The notes beneath the pieces are model-generated. The model was not told the origin of the DNA, ran no database searches, and saw only the letters and a program-made list of their open reading frames with translations. The translations under genes were made by a program, and so were the position numbers. This document shows positions 7,386 to 13,897 of a stretch of 13,897 bases of DNA, piece by piece. The stretch's first letter is position 1; each line of letters starts with the position of its first letter. This DNA comes from an uncultured Paracoccaceae bacterium (GTDB lineage Bacteria > Pseudomonadota > Alphaproteobacteria > Rhodobacterales > Rhodobacteraceae). The DNA is taken from contig CALFYQ010000196.1 of the NCBI GenBank assembly GCA_937952085.1, forward strand, positions 1 to 13,897, given 5' to 3'.

Positions 7386-8234
7386 TTACTTCTCCTGCTC
7401 CACGAGGCCCTTCACGAACAGCTTCTGCATCGAGAGGACGACGAGGACGGGCGGCAGCATGGCCAGCACGGTCGTCCCCATGATGTAGTGCCAGACCGGC
7501 AGCGCCTCGCCGGTATTGGTCATCCGCTGGATGCCGACGACGACGGTCGCGAACCGCTCCTCCGTGGTGACGAGGAGCGGCCAGAGGTACTGGTTCCAGC
7601 CATAGATGAAGAGGATGATGAAGAGGGCCGCGATGTTGGTGCGGGAAAGCGGGATCAGGATATCCCGGAAGAAGCGCATCGGCCCGGCCCGGTCGATCCG
7701 CGCCGCCTCCACCAGCTCGTCCGGGATCGTCAGGAAGAACTGCCGGAACAGGAAGGTGGCGGTGGCCGAGGCGATCAGGGGCAGCGAGAGGCCGAGATAG
7801 GAATTGAGCAGGCCGAGCCGCACCGCGACATCATAGGTCGGCAGGATGCGGACCTCGACGGGCAGCATCAGCGTCAGGAAGACGATCCAGAAGAAGCCCA
7901 TCCGGAACGGGAAGCGGAAATAGACGATGGCGTAGGCGGCGAGGATCGAGACGGCGATCTTCCCGACCGTGATCATCAGCGCCATGACGAGGCTGTTCAG
8001 CATCATCCGGCCGACCGGCACGCCGCCCGCCTCCGGCAGGCCGCCGGAGAGAAGCTGCGCGTAGTTCTCCCAGCCCCGGTCGCCGAACCAGAGCGGGATC
8101 GGGGCGCGCGAGAGCGCCTCGGCCCCGTGCGTCGAGGCGACGAGGGCCATCCAGACCGGGAAGCAGAGGAAGGCGACGCCGAGGATCAGCGCGGCATGGG
8201 TGAGGAAGCTGAGGAAGGGGCGGTTCTCGACCAT
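7386..8234 (-). CDS. ugpE: Glycerol-3-phosphate importer permease UgpE
   Basis: This 282-residue inner-membrane permease is almost the length of E. coli UgpE (281). It has six hydrophobic segments, the first near residues 10-32. Conserved stretches include FFWIVFLTLMLPVEVRILPT, FLFRQFFLTIPDELVEAARI and the EAA loop EAARIDRAGPMRFFRDILIP. The C-terminal half has the family's FIYGWNQYLWPLL and TVVVGIQRM. ATG 8234 shares one base with the ugpA stop (TGATG). The ribosome binding site is weak, so coupled translation with ugpA is likely. The frame stays open upstream into ugpA, but that extension has no membrane-protein character and was discarded. Confidence 0.95.
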   Translation of the reverse strand: MVENRPFLSFLTHAALILGVAFLCFPVWMALVASTHGAEALSRAPIPLWFGDRGWENYAQLLSGGLPEAGGVPVGRMMLNSLVMALMITVGKIAVSILAAYAIVYFRFPFRMGFFWIVFLTLMLPVEVRILPTYDVAVRLGLLNSYLGLSLPLIASATATFLFRQFFLTIPDELVEAARIDRAGPMRFFRDILIPLSRTNIAALFIILFIYGWNQYLWPLLVTTEERFATVVVGIQRMTNTGEALPVWHYIMGTTVLAMLPPVLVVLSMQKLFVKGLVEQEK

Positions 8235-9112
8235 CAGTAGGTCACCCGTTTCTCGACATAGCGGAACTGGACGACGGTGAGGACGCCGACCAGCAGCATC
8301 AGCACCACCGATTGCGCGGCCGAGCCGCCGTAATCCTGCCCGACGAAGCCCGAGGAATAGACCTGGTAGACGAGGATGGAGGTGGACTGCGCCGGGCCGC
8401 CGCTCGTCGTCGCGTGGATGAGCGCGAAGGTGTCGAAGAAGGCGTAGACGAGGTTCACGACAAGAAGGAAGAAGGTCGTCGGCGAGAGGAGCGGGAAGAC
8501 GATGGTCCAGAACCGCCGCACCGGCCCGGCCCGGTCGATCGCCGCCGCCTCGATCAGGCTCTTCGGGATCGACTGGAGCCCGGCGAGGAAGAAGAGGAAG
8601 TTGTAGCTGATCTGCTTCCACGAAGCGGCGACCACCACCATCAGGAGCGCCTGGTCGCCGTTGGCGTAGTGGTTCCACTCCACGCCGAGGCCGCGGAGCC
8701 AGTAGGCGACGATGCCGAGCGATGGGTTCATCAGGAAGAACCAGAGGACGCCCGCCACCGCGGGGGCGACGGCGTAGGGCCAGATCAGCGCTGTCCGGTA
8801 GGCGAGCGCGGAGCGGATCGCCCGGTTCGCGGCCACGGCAAGGGCGAGGGAGAGGCCCATCGAGAGCGCCGTGACGCTCAGGCCGAAGACCAGAGTCACC
8901 TTGAAGGAGGCGAGGTAGGACTTGTCGGCGAAGAGGGCGTCGTAGTTGCCGAGGCCGACCCATTCGCGGCTGAAGCCGAAGGCGTCCTCGACGAAGAAGG
9001 AGGTTTCGACCGCCTGATATGCAGGCCACAGGAAGAAGACCGCCGTCACCGCGATCTGCGGCAGGACGAGGAGATAGGGCAGCCAGCGATGGCGGAAGGT
9101 GACGCGTTTCAT
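8234..9112 (-). CDS. ugpA: Glycerol-3-phosphate importer permease UgpA
   Basis: This 292-residue inner-membrane permease matches UgpA in length (about 295) and in the N-terminal pattern RHRWLPYLLVLPQIAVTAVF, which forms the first membrane helix. Other family stretches are TALIWPYAVAPAVAGVLWFF, the EAA loop EAAAIDRAGPVRRFWTIVFP and FFDTFALIHATTSGGPAQST. ATG 9112 gives the expected N-terminus, but the preceding bases are pyrimidine-rich (CACCTCCCGTTCCG) with no Shine-Dalgarno, unlike most genes here. A strong hairpin fills the 46-bp gap after ugpB. Its stop overlaps the ugpE start by one base. Confidence 0.95.
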   Translation of the reverse strand: MKRVTFRHRWLPYLLVLPQIAVTAVFFLWPAYQAVETSFFVEDAFGFSREWVGLGNYDALFADKSYLASFKVTLVFGLSVTALSMGLSLALAVAANRAIRSALAYRTALIWPYAVAPAVAGVLWFFLMNPSLGIVAYWLRGLGVEWNHYANGDQALLMVVVAASWKQISYNFLFFLAGLQSIPKSLIEAAAIDRAGPVRRFWTIVFPLLSPTTFFLLVVNLVYAFFDTFALIHATTSGGPAQSTSILVYQVYSSGFVGQDYGGSAAQSVVLMLLVGVLTVVQFRYVEKRVTY

Positions 9113-9125
9113 CGGAACGGGAGGT

Positions 9126-9151
9126 GGCGCGGCCGCTTGCGGGACCGCGCC
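9126..9151 (-). promoter_or_regulatory. Hairpin in the ugpB-ugpA junction
   Basis: GGCGCGG (9126-9132) pairs with CCGCGCC (9145-9151). Inside, CCG (9133-9135) pairs with CGG (9140-9142) around a CTTG loop, leaving a two-base bulge at 9143-9144. The structure starts 7 nt past the ugpB stop and leaves 13 nt before the ugpA start. Such a structure between a binding-protein gene and its permease can protect the upstream message and lower downstream expression, as known for malE-malF. That role here is inference. Confidence 0.55.
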
Positions 9152-9158
9152 CTTCGGC

Positions 9159-10469
9159 TCAGGAGCCGTTGGCCTGCTGGAACTTCCGGAGAAGCGCGTT
9201 GCTGCGGGAGACGGCCTCGTCCATCGCCTCCTTCGCGTCCTTCTGGCCGGCCCAGACGGCCTCCAGCTCTTCGTTGATCACGTCGCGCACCTGCACGAAG
9301 TTGCCGAAGCGGACGCCCTTCGAATTCGGCGTCGGCGTGTTGAGCGAGAGCTGCTTGATCGCGGTGTCGGTGCCCGGGTCGGTCTCGTAGAAGCCCTGCT
9401 CCTTGGAGAGTTCATAGGCCGCAGTGGTGATCGGCACATAGCCGGTCTGCTGGTGCCAGAAGGCCTGCTGCTCGGCGCCCGAGACGAACTTGAAGAACTC
9501 CGCGACGCCCTTGTACTCGGCCTGCGGGTGGCCCTTCAGGACCCAGAGGGTGGCGCCGCCGATGATCGAGTTCTGCGGCTCAGCCTTCACCTTCGTGTCG
9601 ACCGGCATCATCGCCTGGCCGAATTCCCAGCCGGTGATGTCCTTCTTGAAGCCGCCGTAATAGGCGGAGGAGTTGATCCAGAGGATCGTCTCGCCGTTCA
9701 CGAACATGCCGCGGCTGTCGCCGCGCCGGCCGCCATAGCGGAAGAGGCCTTCCTTGCCGGCGTCCGCGATCTCCTGGATGTGGTTCACCACGGCGTCGTT
9801 GTTGAATGTGAACTCGGTCTCGACGCCGCCGAAGCCGTTCTCGAGCGTGCCCATCGGGATGTCGTGCCAGGCCGAGAAGTTCTCGATCTGGGTCCAGCTC
9901 TGCCAGCCGAAGGAGACCGGGGCGACGACGCCCGCGTCCTTCGCCTTCCGCGCGACGGACCAGACCTCGTCCCAGGTCTTCGGCACGGCGACGCCAAGCT
10001 CGTCGAGCCTGGTCTTGTTGTACCACATGACCGGCGTCGAGGCGTTGAACGGCAGCGAGAGCAGCCGGTTCTCGGTGTCGGTGTAGTAGGAGACGACGGC
10101 GGGGAGGTAGGCGGACTGGTCGAACGCGACGCCCGCGTCCTGCATCAGCTGGTAGACCGGGTAGACGGCGCCCTTGTCCTCGGCGGCCATCATCGTCGCG
10201 GTGCCGACCTCGAAGACCTGGACGATGTGCGGGTGGGACTTCGAGCGGAAGCCGGCGATCGCCGCCGTCATCGTCTCGGTGTAGTCGCCCTTGTAGACGG
10301 CGTTGATGTTGTACTCGGACTGGCTCGCGTTGAAGTCGGCCGCGAACTTGTCGACGATCTCGCCGAGCTGGCCGCCCATGGCGTGCCAGAACTGGATCTC
10401 GATGGGGTCGGCCTTGGCCGCGCCCGCAAGGGCGAGAGCGGCGGCGGCGCCGAGGATGACTCGTTTCAT
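9159..10469 (-). CDS. ugpB: Periplasmic glycerol-3-phosphate binding protein UgpB
   Basis: This 436-residue extracytoplasmic protein has a Sec signal peptide with cleavage after AKA at residue 20; E. coli UgpB has 438 residues. Recognisable UgpB stretches are IEIQFWHAMGGQLGEIVDKF (23-42), VYKGDYTETMTAAIAGF (58-74), IVQVFEVGTATMMAA (82-96), LPFNASTPVMWYNK, IIGGATLWVL, QTGYVPITTAAYE and KGVRFGNFVQVRDVI. Tyr63, Glu87, Ser144 and the arginine of KGVRFGN appear to match the known ligand-binding residues of E. coli UgpB, so glycerol-3-phosphate or a glycerophosphodiester is the likely substrate. ATG 10469 has GGAG 5 nt upstream; the frame stays open to 10625 but that extension is low-complexity Arg/Pro. 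It is the first gene of ugpBAEC, with a long leader upstream and no obvious Pho box. Confidence 0.96.
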   Translation of the reverse strand: MKRVILGAAAALALAGAAKADPIEIQFWHAMGGQLGEIVDKFAADFNASQSEYNINAVYKGDYTETMTAAIAGFRSKSHPHIVQVFEVGTATMMAAEDKGAVYPVYQLMQDAGVAFDQSAYLPAVVSYYTDTENRLLSLPFNASTPVMWYNKTRLDELGVAVPKTWDEVWSVARKAKDAGVVAPVSFGWQSWTQIENFSAWHDIPMGTLENGFGGVETEFTFNNDAVVNHIQEIADAGKEGLFRYGGRRGDSRGMFVNGETILWINSSAYYGGFKKDITGWEFGQAMMPVDTKVKAEPQNSIIGGATLWVLKGHPQAEYKGVAEFFKFVSGAEQQAFWHQQTGYVPITTAAYELSKEQGFYETDPGTDTAIKQLSLNTPTPNSKGVRFGNFVQVRDVINEELEAVWAGQKDAKEAMDEAVSRSNALLRKFQQANGS

Positions 10470-10676
10470 GGGGGCTCCCTGTCGCAATGGAATGCCGGGC
10501 GGCGCCGGAGGGGCCCGACGCCGGGGCCGAGCCCTATGCCGGGCGCGTGGCGGGCTCGTTACGGTTCGGATTCGTTTTCGTGACGATCCGCGCGGCGGCC
10601 GATTCAAGGTTGAATCCGGCGCCAAGCGGCTGATTTCAAATGATCATAGGGAATTTGGAATGTGAAACCCGCGTGA
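10470..10676 (-). promoter_or_regulatory. ugpB leader and probable promoter region
   Basis: The 241-bp gap before ugpB contains an AT-rich stretch at about 10595-10670 in otherwise GC-rich DNA. On the minus strand it holds TATGAT (10648-10643), a good -10 hexamer but without a clear -35, and TTGAAA (10639-10634) placed 17 bases before GATTCA. A 7+2+7 inverted repeat, GATTCAAGGTTGAATC, lies at 10601-10616 and looks like a regulator site. Starting from TATGAT would leave a leader of about 165 nt. No tandem CTGTCAT-like Pho box was found, although ugp operons are PhoB-controlled in E. coli. Exact promoter elements are uncertain. Confidence 0.45.
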
Positions 10677-10696
10677 CGCCCCGGCGAACCGGGGCG
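10677..10696 (-). terminator. Terminator-like hairpin after the CoA-transferase operon
   Basis: CGCCCCGG (10677-10684) and CCGGGGCG (10689-10696) form an 8-bp perfect stem. On the transcribed strand the loop is TTCG, a stable tetraloop sequence, although its closing pair is G-C rather than C-G. It lies 14 nt beyond the pcaJ-type stop. Only a short TTT follows, 8 nt away, so it is a weak intrinsic terminator at best. It also separates this operon from the ugp promoter region. Confidence 0.6.
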
Positions 10697-10710
10697 CCGT
10701 TCGGCACGGA

Positions 10711-11400
10711 TCAGAGCCCGGCCGGGGCCTTCAGCGGCTTCGGCGCTTCGGGGACGGCGAGGGGCGCGCCGGTCATCGCCCGGATCGCCTCGACGTCGAG
10801 GCCGGGGACCAGTTCGCGGAGGACGAAGCCTTCCGGCGTCACGTCCACCACGGCGAGGTCGGAATAGACCCGCTTCACCACGCCCATGCCGGTCAGCGGC
10901 AGGGCGCAGCGGGAGACAAGCTTCGGCCGCCCCGCCTTGTCGGTATGGGTGGTGAGCGCCCAGACCGCCTTCGCACCGGCGGCGAGGTCCATCGCGCCGC
11001 CGACACCCGGCACCCCGCCCTTGCCGGTGGACCAGTTGGCGAGATCGCCGTTCTCCGCCACCTCGAAGGCGCCGAGGATGGCGAGATCGAGGTGCCCGCC
11101 GGTGATCATCGCGAAGCTGTCGGCATGGTGGACGATGGCGGCGCCGGGCAGCAGCGTCACCGGGTCCTTCGAGGCGTTGATGAGGTCGAAATCCTCCTCG
11201 CCCGGCGCCGGTTTCGGGCCGACGCCGAGAATGCCGTTCTCGGACTGGAGGCTCACGTCCCGCTCCGGCGGCGTGTAGTTGGCGCAGGCGACCGGCATGC
11301 CGATGCCGAGATTGACATAGGCGCCCTGCGGAATGTCCTGCGCCGCGCGCCAGGCGATGCCGGCGCGGGAGAGACGGGCGGCGACGGGGGCTTCGGTCAT
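10711..11400 (-). CDS. 3-oxoacid CoA-transferase subunit B (PcaJ/ScoB family)
   Basis: This 229-residue cytoplasmic protein is the beta subunit of a family I CoA-transferase. The catalytic-glutamate motif is intact: SENGILGVGP, with Glu54 expected to form the glutamyl-CoA thioester. Other family stretches are GAYVNLGIGMPVACANY (26-42), GGHLDLAILGAFEVAENGDL, STGKGGVPGVGGAMDLA, CALPLTGMGVVKRVYSDLAV and EGFVLRELVPG. The frame extends upstream, but ATG 11400 overlaps the subunit A stop (ATGA) and has GAGG 5 nt upstream. It works as a heteromer with the adjacent subunit A, moving CoA from a donor such as succinyl-CoA to a 3-oxoacid or dicarboxylate. Whether the substrate is 3-oxoadipate, acetoacetate or something else cannot be read from the sequence. 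Confidence 0.93.
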   Translation of the reverse strand: MTEAPVAARLSRAGIAWRAAQDIPQGAYVNLGIGMPVACANYTPPERDVSLQSENGILGVGPKPAPGEEDFDLINASKDPVTLLPGAAIVHHADSFAMITGGHLDLAILGAFEVAENGDLANWSTGKGGVPGVGGAMDLAAGAKAVWALTTHTDKAGRPKLVSRCALPLTGMGVVKRVYSDLAVVDVTPEGFVLRELVPGLDVEAIRAMTGAPLAVPEAPKPLKAPAGL

Positions 11401-12104
11401 GGATACCTCGCTCCGGCGCGGAACAGCACCTCTTCCTGGGCGGGTTCGGGAATGGCGACGAGCCGGTCGACATAGATGCCGGGGGTGACGATCACCTCGG
11501 GGTCGATACCGCCTTTCGGGCGGATCTCGCGGGCCTGCACGATGGTCTTCGCCGCTGCCATGCACATGACGGGGCCGAAATTCCGCGCGCTGAGGCGGTA
11601 GGTGAGGTTGCCGACCTCGTCGGCGAGATCGGCCTTCACCAGCGCCACGTCGGCCTTCAGCCACTTTTCGAGGACGCAGGTCTCGCCCTCGACGACGCGC
11701 GTCTCCTTGCCTTCGGCGATCTGGGTGCCGGCGCCGGTGCGGGTGTAATAGGCCGGCATCCCGGCCCCCGCGGCGCGCATCCTCTCCGCAAGCGTGCCCT
11801 GCGGCACGAGCTCAAGCTCGATCTTGCCGGCGAGGTAAAGCTCGGTGAAACAGCGCGCGTCGGTCGTCCGCGGGTAGGAGCAGATCACCTTCGCCACCCG
11901 CCCCTCGCGGATCAGTGCGGCGAGGCCGATCTGCCCGGTGCCGGCGTTGTTGTTGATGACGGTCAGCCCCTTCGCGCCCTGGTCGATCAGCGCGTGGATC
12001 AGCTCGATCGGCGCGCCGGAGCCGCCGAAGCCGGAGATCATGACGGTTGCGCCGTCCTTTATGTCGGCGACCGCTTCGGCCGCGCTCATCACGGGTTTCC
12101 TCAT
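11397..12104 (-). CDS. 3-oxoacid CoA-transferase subunit A (PcaI/ScoA family)
   Basis: This 235-residue alpha subunit has the glycine-rich CoA-binding segment GFGGSGAPIELI (25-36), the NNNAG motif (51-55), GLAALIREGRVAKVICSYPR, GKIELELVPQGTLAERMRAA, YTRTGAGTQIAEGKETR and ARNFGPVMCMAA. These resemble 3-oxoadipate CoA-transferase PcaI more than acetoacetate-type enzymes. Length matches (about 230). The start is ambiguous: ATG 12104 gives the usual N-terminal length but has no Shine-Dalgarno, while ATG 12089 (Met6) has AGGAAA 8 nt before it. The stop overlaps the subunit B start by four bases. HyuB ends 39 bp upstream on the same strand with no terminator seen, suggesting co-transcription. Confidence 0.93.
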   Translation of the reverse strand: MRKPVMSAAEAVADIKDGATVMISGFGGSGAPIELIHALIDQGAKGLTVINNNAGTGQIGLAALIREGRVAKVICSYPRTTDARCFTELYLAGKIELELVPQGTLAERMRAAGAGMPAYYTRTGAGTQIAEGKETRVVEGETCVLEKWLKADVALVKADLADEVGNLTYRLSARNFGPVMCMAAAKTIVQAREIRPKGGIDPEVIVTPGIYVDRLVAIPEPAQEEVLFRAGARYP

Positions 12105-12143
12105 GGGCGCGCACTCTATCCGTGGTTTCGGGAAGGGGAAGCC

Positions 12144-13880
12144 TCAGTTTCGCGCGGCGCGGAGGCGCCGGGTTTCCACCTCGTCGAGCGCGCCGCCGGG
12201 GGCGGCGACGCCGAAGAGGCGGCGGGCCTCCTCCTCGCAATAGCGGCCGAGGCGGACATCCTCGGCGACGAGGGCGGGCGGCCGCGCGAAGGGGTCGCCG
12301 TCGCCGCCGCCGCCCGGGGTGCGGACGCGGACCCGGTCTCCGGGGCCGAGCGGCACGTCCTGCGCCTTGGAGCGGTGCGGCGGGCGCCAGGTCTCGCCGG
12401 CGCGGATCACCTCGACCTCGTTCGCCGCGCCGTTCGCGCCGCCGCGGACGCCGGGCGGGCCGAAGCGGCCGTGGTCCATCACGAAGCTGGCGCGGGCGGC
12501 GCCGCGGCGCAGTTCGATCTCGTATTCGAGGCCGAAGCCGCCGCGATGCGTTCCGGCCCCGCCCGAGCCTTCGCGGAGCGCGTAGCGGCGGTAGAGGACC
12601 GGGAAGGTGCGCTCCATGATCTCGATCGGCGGCGCCTTCGAGATGCCGATGGTGGAGCAGCCGTTGGCCATGCCGTCCCCCGCCGCCGAGCCGCCGTAGC
12701 CGCCGCCCGAAAGCTGATACATCACGAAATCCCGCCCGGCGGCGGGGTCGTGCCCGCCGAGACCGAGATTGCCGCTGGTGCCGGCCGGGGCGGCGGTGGC
12801 GCGGTGCGGCAGCGCCTCGGCGAGGGCGAGGAAGACGCTTTCGGCGATGCGCTGGCTGGTCTCCGCCGCGCAGCCCGAAACGGGGCGCGGATGTCGCGCG
12901 TCGAGGAAGGTGCCGACGGGCCGCGCCACCTTCACCGGCTCGAAGGCGCCGGCGTTGAGCGGCGCCTCGGGAAAGAGGTGCCTCATGGCGAGGTGGACGG
13001 CCGACATGGTGGTGGCCCAGACCGAGTTCATCGGCCCGGCGCAGGGCGGGCTCGACCCTTCGAAATCGAAGGCGATCCGGCCTTTCGTCTTCACCCCGCG
13101 TATGCGGATGGCGAGGGGCTCGTTCACCACCCCGTCGCTGTCGACCCAGGCGGTGGCGCGGTATTCGCCGTCCGGGATTTCGTCGAGGAGCGTCGACATC
13201 TCCGCCGCGGCGCGGGCGCGGAGGGCGCCGATGGCTTCGCGCACCGTCTCGTCGCCGTAGCGGTCGAGGAGCGCGGTGAGGCGGGCCTCGCCGGTGCGGA
13301 GCGCGGCCTCCTGCGCCTTCACGTCGCCGATTCGCTGGTCGGCGACGCGGATGTTGGCGCAGATGATGGCGTAGATCTCCCGGTCCAGCACGCCCTTCTT
13401 GAAAAGCTTCACCGGCGGGAGGCGGAGGCCCTCCTGCTCGGCCGCGGTGGCGGCGGCGGAGAAGCCGCCGGGGACGGCGCCGCCGATATCCGGCCAGTGG
13501 CCGGTGTTGGAGAGCCAGCAGAAGATCTCTCCCTTCCGCCACACCGGCCGGGCGAAGCGGACGTCCATCAGGTGGGTGCCGCCCATGAACGGGTCGTTGA
13601 CGATGTAGGTGTCGCCGGGCTCCGGGGCGGCGACCTCGCCTTCCCGGATCATGCGGATGAGGGAGCGGGTGGATTCCTGCATCACCCCGACGAAGACCGG
13701 GAGGCCGCCGATCCCCTGCGCAATCAGCGCGCCGTCCTCGGCGCTGTAGATGCCGTCCGCCCGGTCCTCCGCCTCGGCGATGATCGGCGAGAAGGCGGCA
13801 CGGGTGAAGGCGAGGTCCATCTCGTCACAGGCCTGCTGGAGGCCGGCCTGGATGACGGTGAGGGTGACGGGGTCGATCAT
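12144..13880 (-). CDS. Hydantoinase B/oxoprolinase-type subunit (HyuB family)
   Basis: This 578-residue protein has the normal length of the HyuB family: N-methylhydantoinase B, the 5-oxoprolinase C-terminal half, and the related acetophenone carboxylase and caprolactamase subunits. Hallmarks are the N-terminal DPVTLTVIQAGL, NDPFMGGTHLMD (95-106), SNTGHWPDIGG (124-134) with conserved His128 and Asp131, the central GTSGNLGLGG, SGGGYGGSAAGDGMANGCST and the C-terminal TPGGGGDGDP. ATG 13880 overlaps a TGA in the frame expected for an upstream hyuA gene, and GAGG lies 7 nt before it. With a HyuA partner, family members hydrolyse or carboxylate small amide, lactam or ketone substrates at the cost of ATP. 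The co-directional CoA-transferase suggests the product is activated as a CoA ester; the actual substrate is unknown. Confidence 0.93.
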   Translation of the reverse strand: MIDPVTLTVIQAGLQQACDEMDLAFTRAAFSPIIAEAEDRADGIYSAEDGALIAQGIGGLPVFVGVMQESTRSLIRMIREGEVAAPEPGDTYIVNDPFMGGTHLMDVRFARPVWRKGEIFCWLSNTGHWPDIGGAVPGGFSAAATAAEQEGLRLPPVKLFKKGVLDREIYAIICANIRVADQRIGDVKAQEAALRTGEARLTALLDRYGDETVREAIGALRARAAAEMSTLLDEIPDGEYRATAWVDSDGVVNEPLAIRIRGVKTKGRIAFDFEGSSPPCAGPMNSVWATTMSAVHLAMRHLFPEAPLNAGAFEPVKVARPVGTFLDARHPRPVSGCAAETSQRIAESVFLALAEALPHRATAAPAGTSGNLGLGGHDPAAGRDFVMYQLSGGGYGGSAAGDGMANGCSTIGISKAPPIEIMERTFPVLYRRYALREGSGGAGTHRGGFGLEYEIELRRGAARASFVMDHGRFGPPGVRGGANGAANEVEVIRAGETWRPPHRSKAQDVPLGPGDRVRVRTPGGGGDGDPFARPPALVAEDVRLGRYCEEEARRLFGVAAPGGALDEVETRRLRAARN

Positions 13881-13897
13881 GGCGCGACCTCGATCAT
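13877..13897 (-). CDS. C-terminal codons of the upstream gene, probably hyuA
   Basis: One frame entering from the window edge reads MIEVAP then TGA (13879-13877), which overlaps the HyuB start codon as ATGA, the arrangement typical of hyuA-hyuB pairs. Six codons cannot prove homology. The assignment rests on the overlap and on the near-universal pairing of HyuB with HyuA. Confidence 0.4.
   Translation of the reverse strand: MIEVAP

Noticed and set aside
8235..9029. Upstream extension of the ugpE frame by 265 codons
   Set aside because: It runs inside ugpA in another frame, is Arg/Leu-rich with no membrane helices, and the 282-residue form matches UgpE length.
9099..10583. A 494-codon open frame on the plus strand opposite ugpB
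   Set aside because: It is antisense to a full-length UgpB with signal peptide and ligand motifs. Its product is Arg/Asp/Val-rich low-complexity sequence with no domain, as expected from the complementary strand of GC-rich coding DNA.
10560..10600. Possible Pho box upstream of ugpB (CGTCAC-like elements on the minus strand)
   Set aside because: The two half-sites do not match CTGTCAT at the required spacing; the second matches at only one or two positions.
11812..13542. A 576-codon minus-strand frame overlapping hyuB and pcaI
   Set aside because: It is a shifted frame of two real genes, dominated by Arg/Pro/Gly, and crosses the hyuB-pcaI junction without any domain.

Overview
The window is about 70% GC and gene-dense. 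Gene families, strong third-position G/C bias and many ATGA-type start/stop overlaps suggest an alphaproteobacterium, probably Rhodobacterales or a near relative. This assignment rests on overall character, not on a marker gene. All recognisable genes are chromosomal housekeeping or catabolic functions. I see no transposase, integrase, CRISPR array, rRNA or tRNA. All but one gene lie on the minus strand, so transcription runs mostly from high to low coordinates.

Layout from the right edge leftward, in the direction of transcription. (1) 13897-10711: the last codons of an upstream gene (probably hyuA), a HyuB-type hydantoinase/oxoprolinase B subunit, and a two-subunit 3-oxoacid CoA-transferase (pcaI/pcaJ type), closed by an 8-bp GC hairpin. 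(2) 10469-6377: a complete ugpBAEC operon for sn-glycerol-3-phosphate uptake, without ugpQ. (3) 6237-5410: a lone plus-strand SAM-dependent methyltransferase, convergent with ugpC and divergent from (4) a pirin gene at 5305-4376. (5) 4275-224: a four-gene polyamine-type ABC importer in the order binding protein, permease, permease, ATPase (potD-B-C-A). (6) 143-24: the start of a UspA-like universal stress protein that runs into an in-frame stop after 39 codons.

The two importers are built alike: binding protein first, then two permeases and the ATPase, with tight spacing from the first permease onward. In each, the junction between the binding-protein gene and the first permease gene holds a strong RNA hairpin. 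At potD-potB it is a perfect 10-bp stem with the permease start codon in its 7-nt loop. At ugpB-ugpA it lies 7 nt after the ugpB stop. Neither permease start has a good Shine-Dalgarno sequence. This may set the usual excess of binding protein over membrane complex, and for potB it could be a switchable translational gate.

The other points worth attention are polar-residue changes in the polyamine-binding site of the PotD homologue, the HyuB-CoA-transferase pairing (possibly ring opening followed by CoA activation), the broken UspA gene, and two unusually AT-rich intergenic stretches. I found no clear sign of a wholly new system; most of the window is ordinary transport and catabolism.
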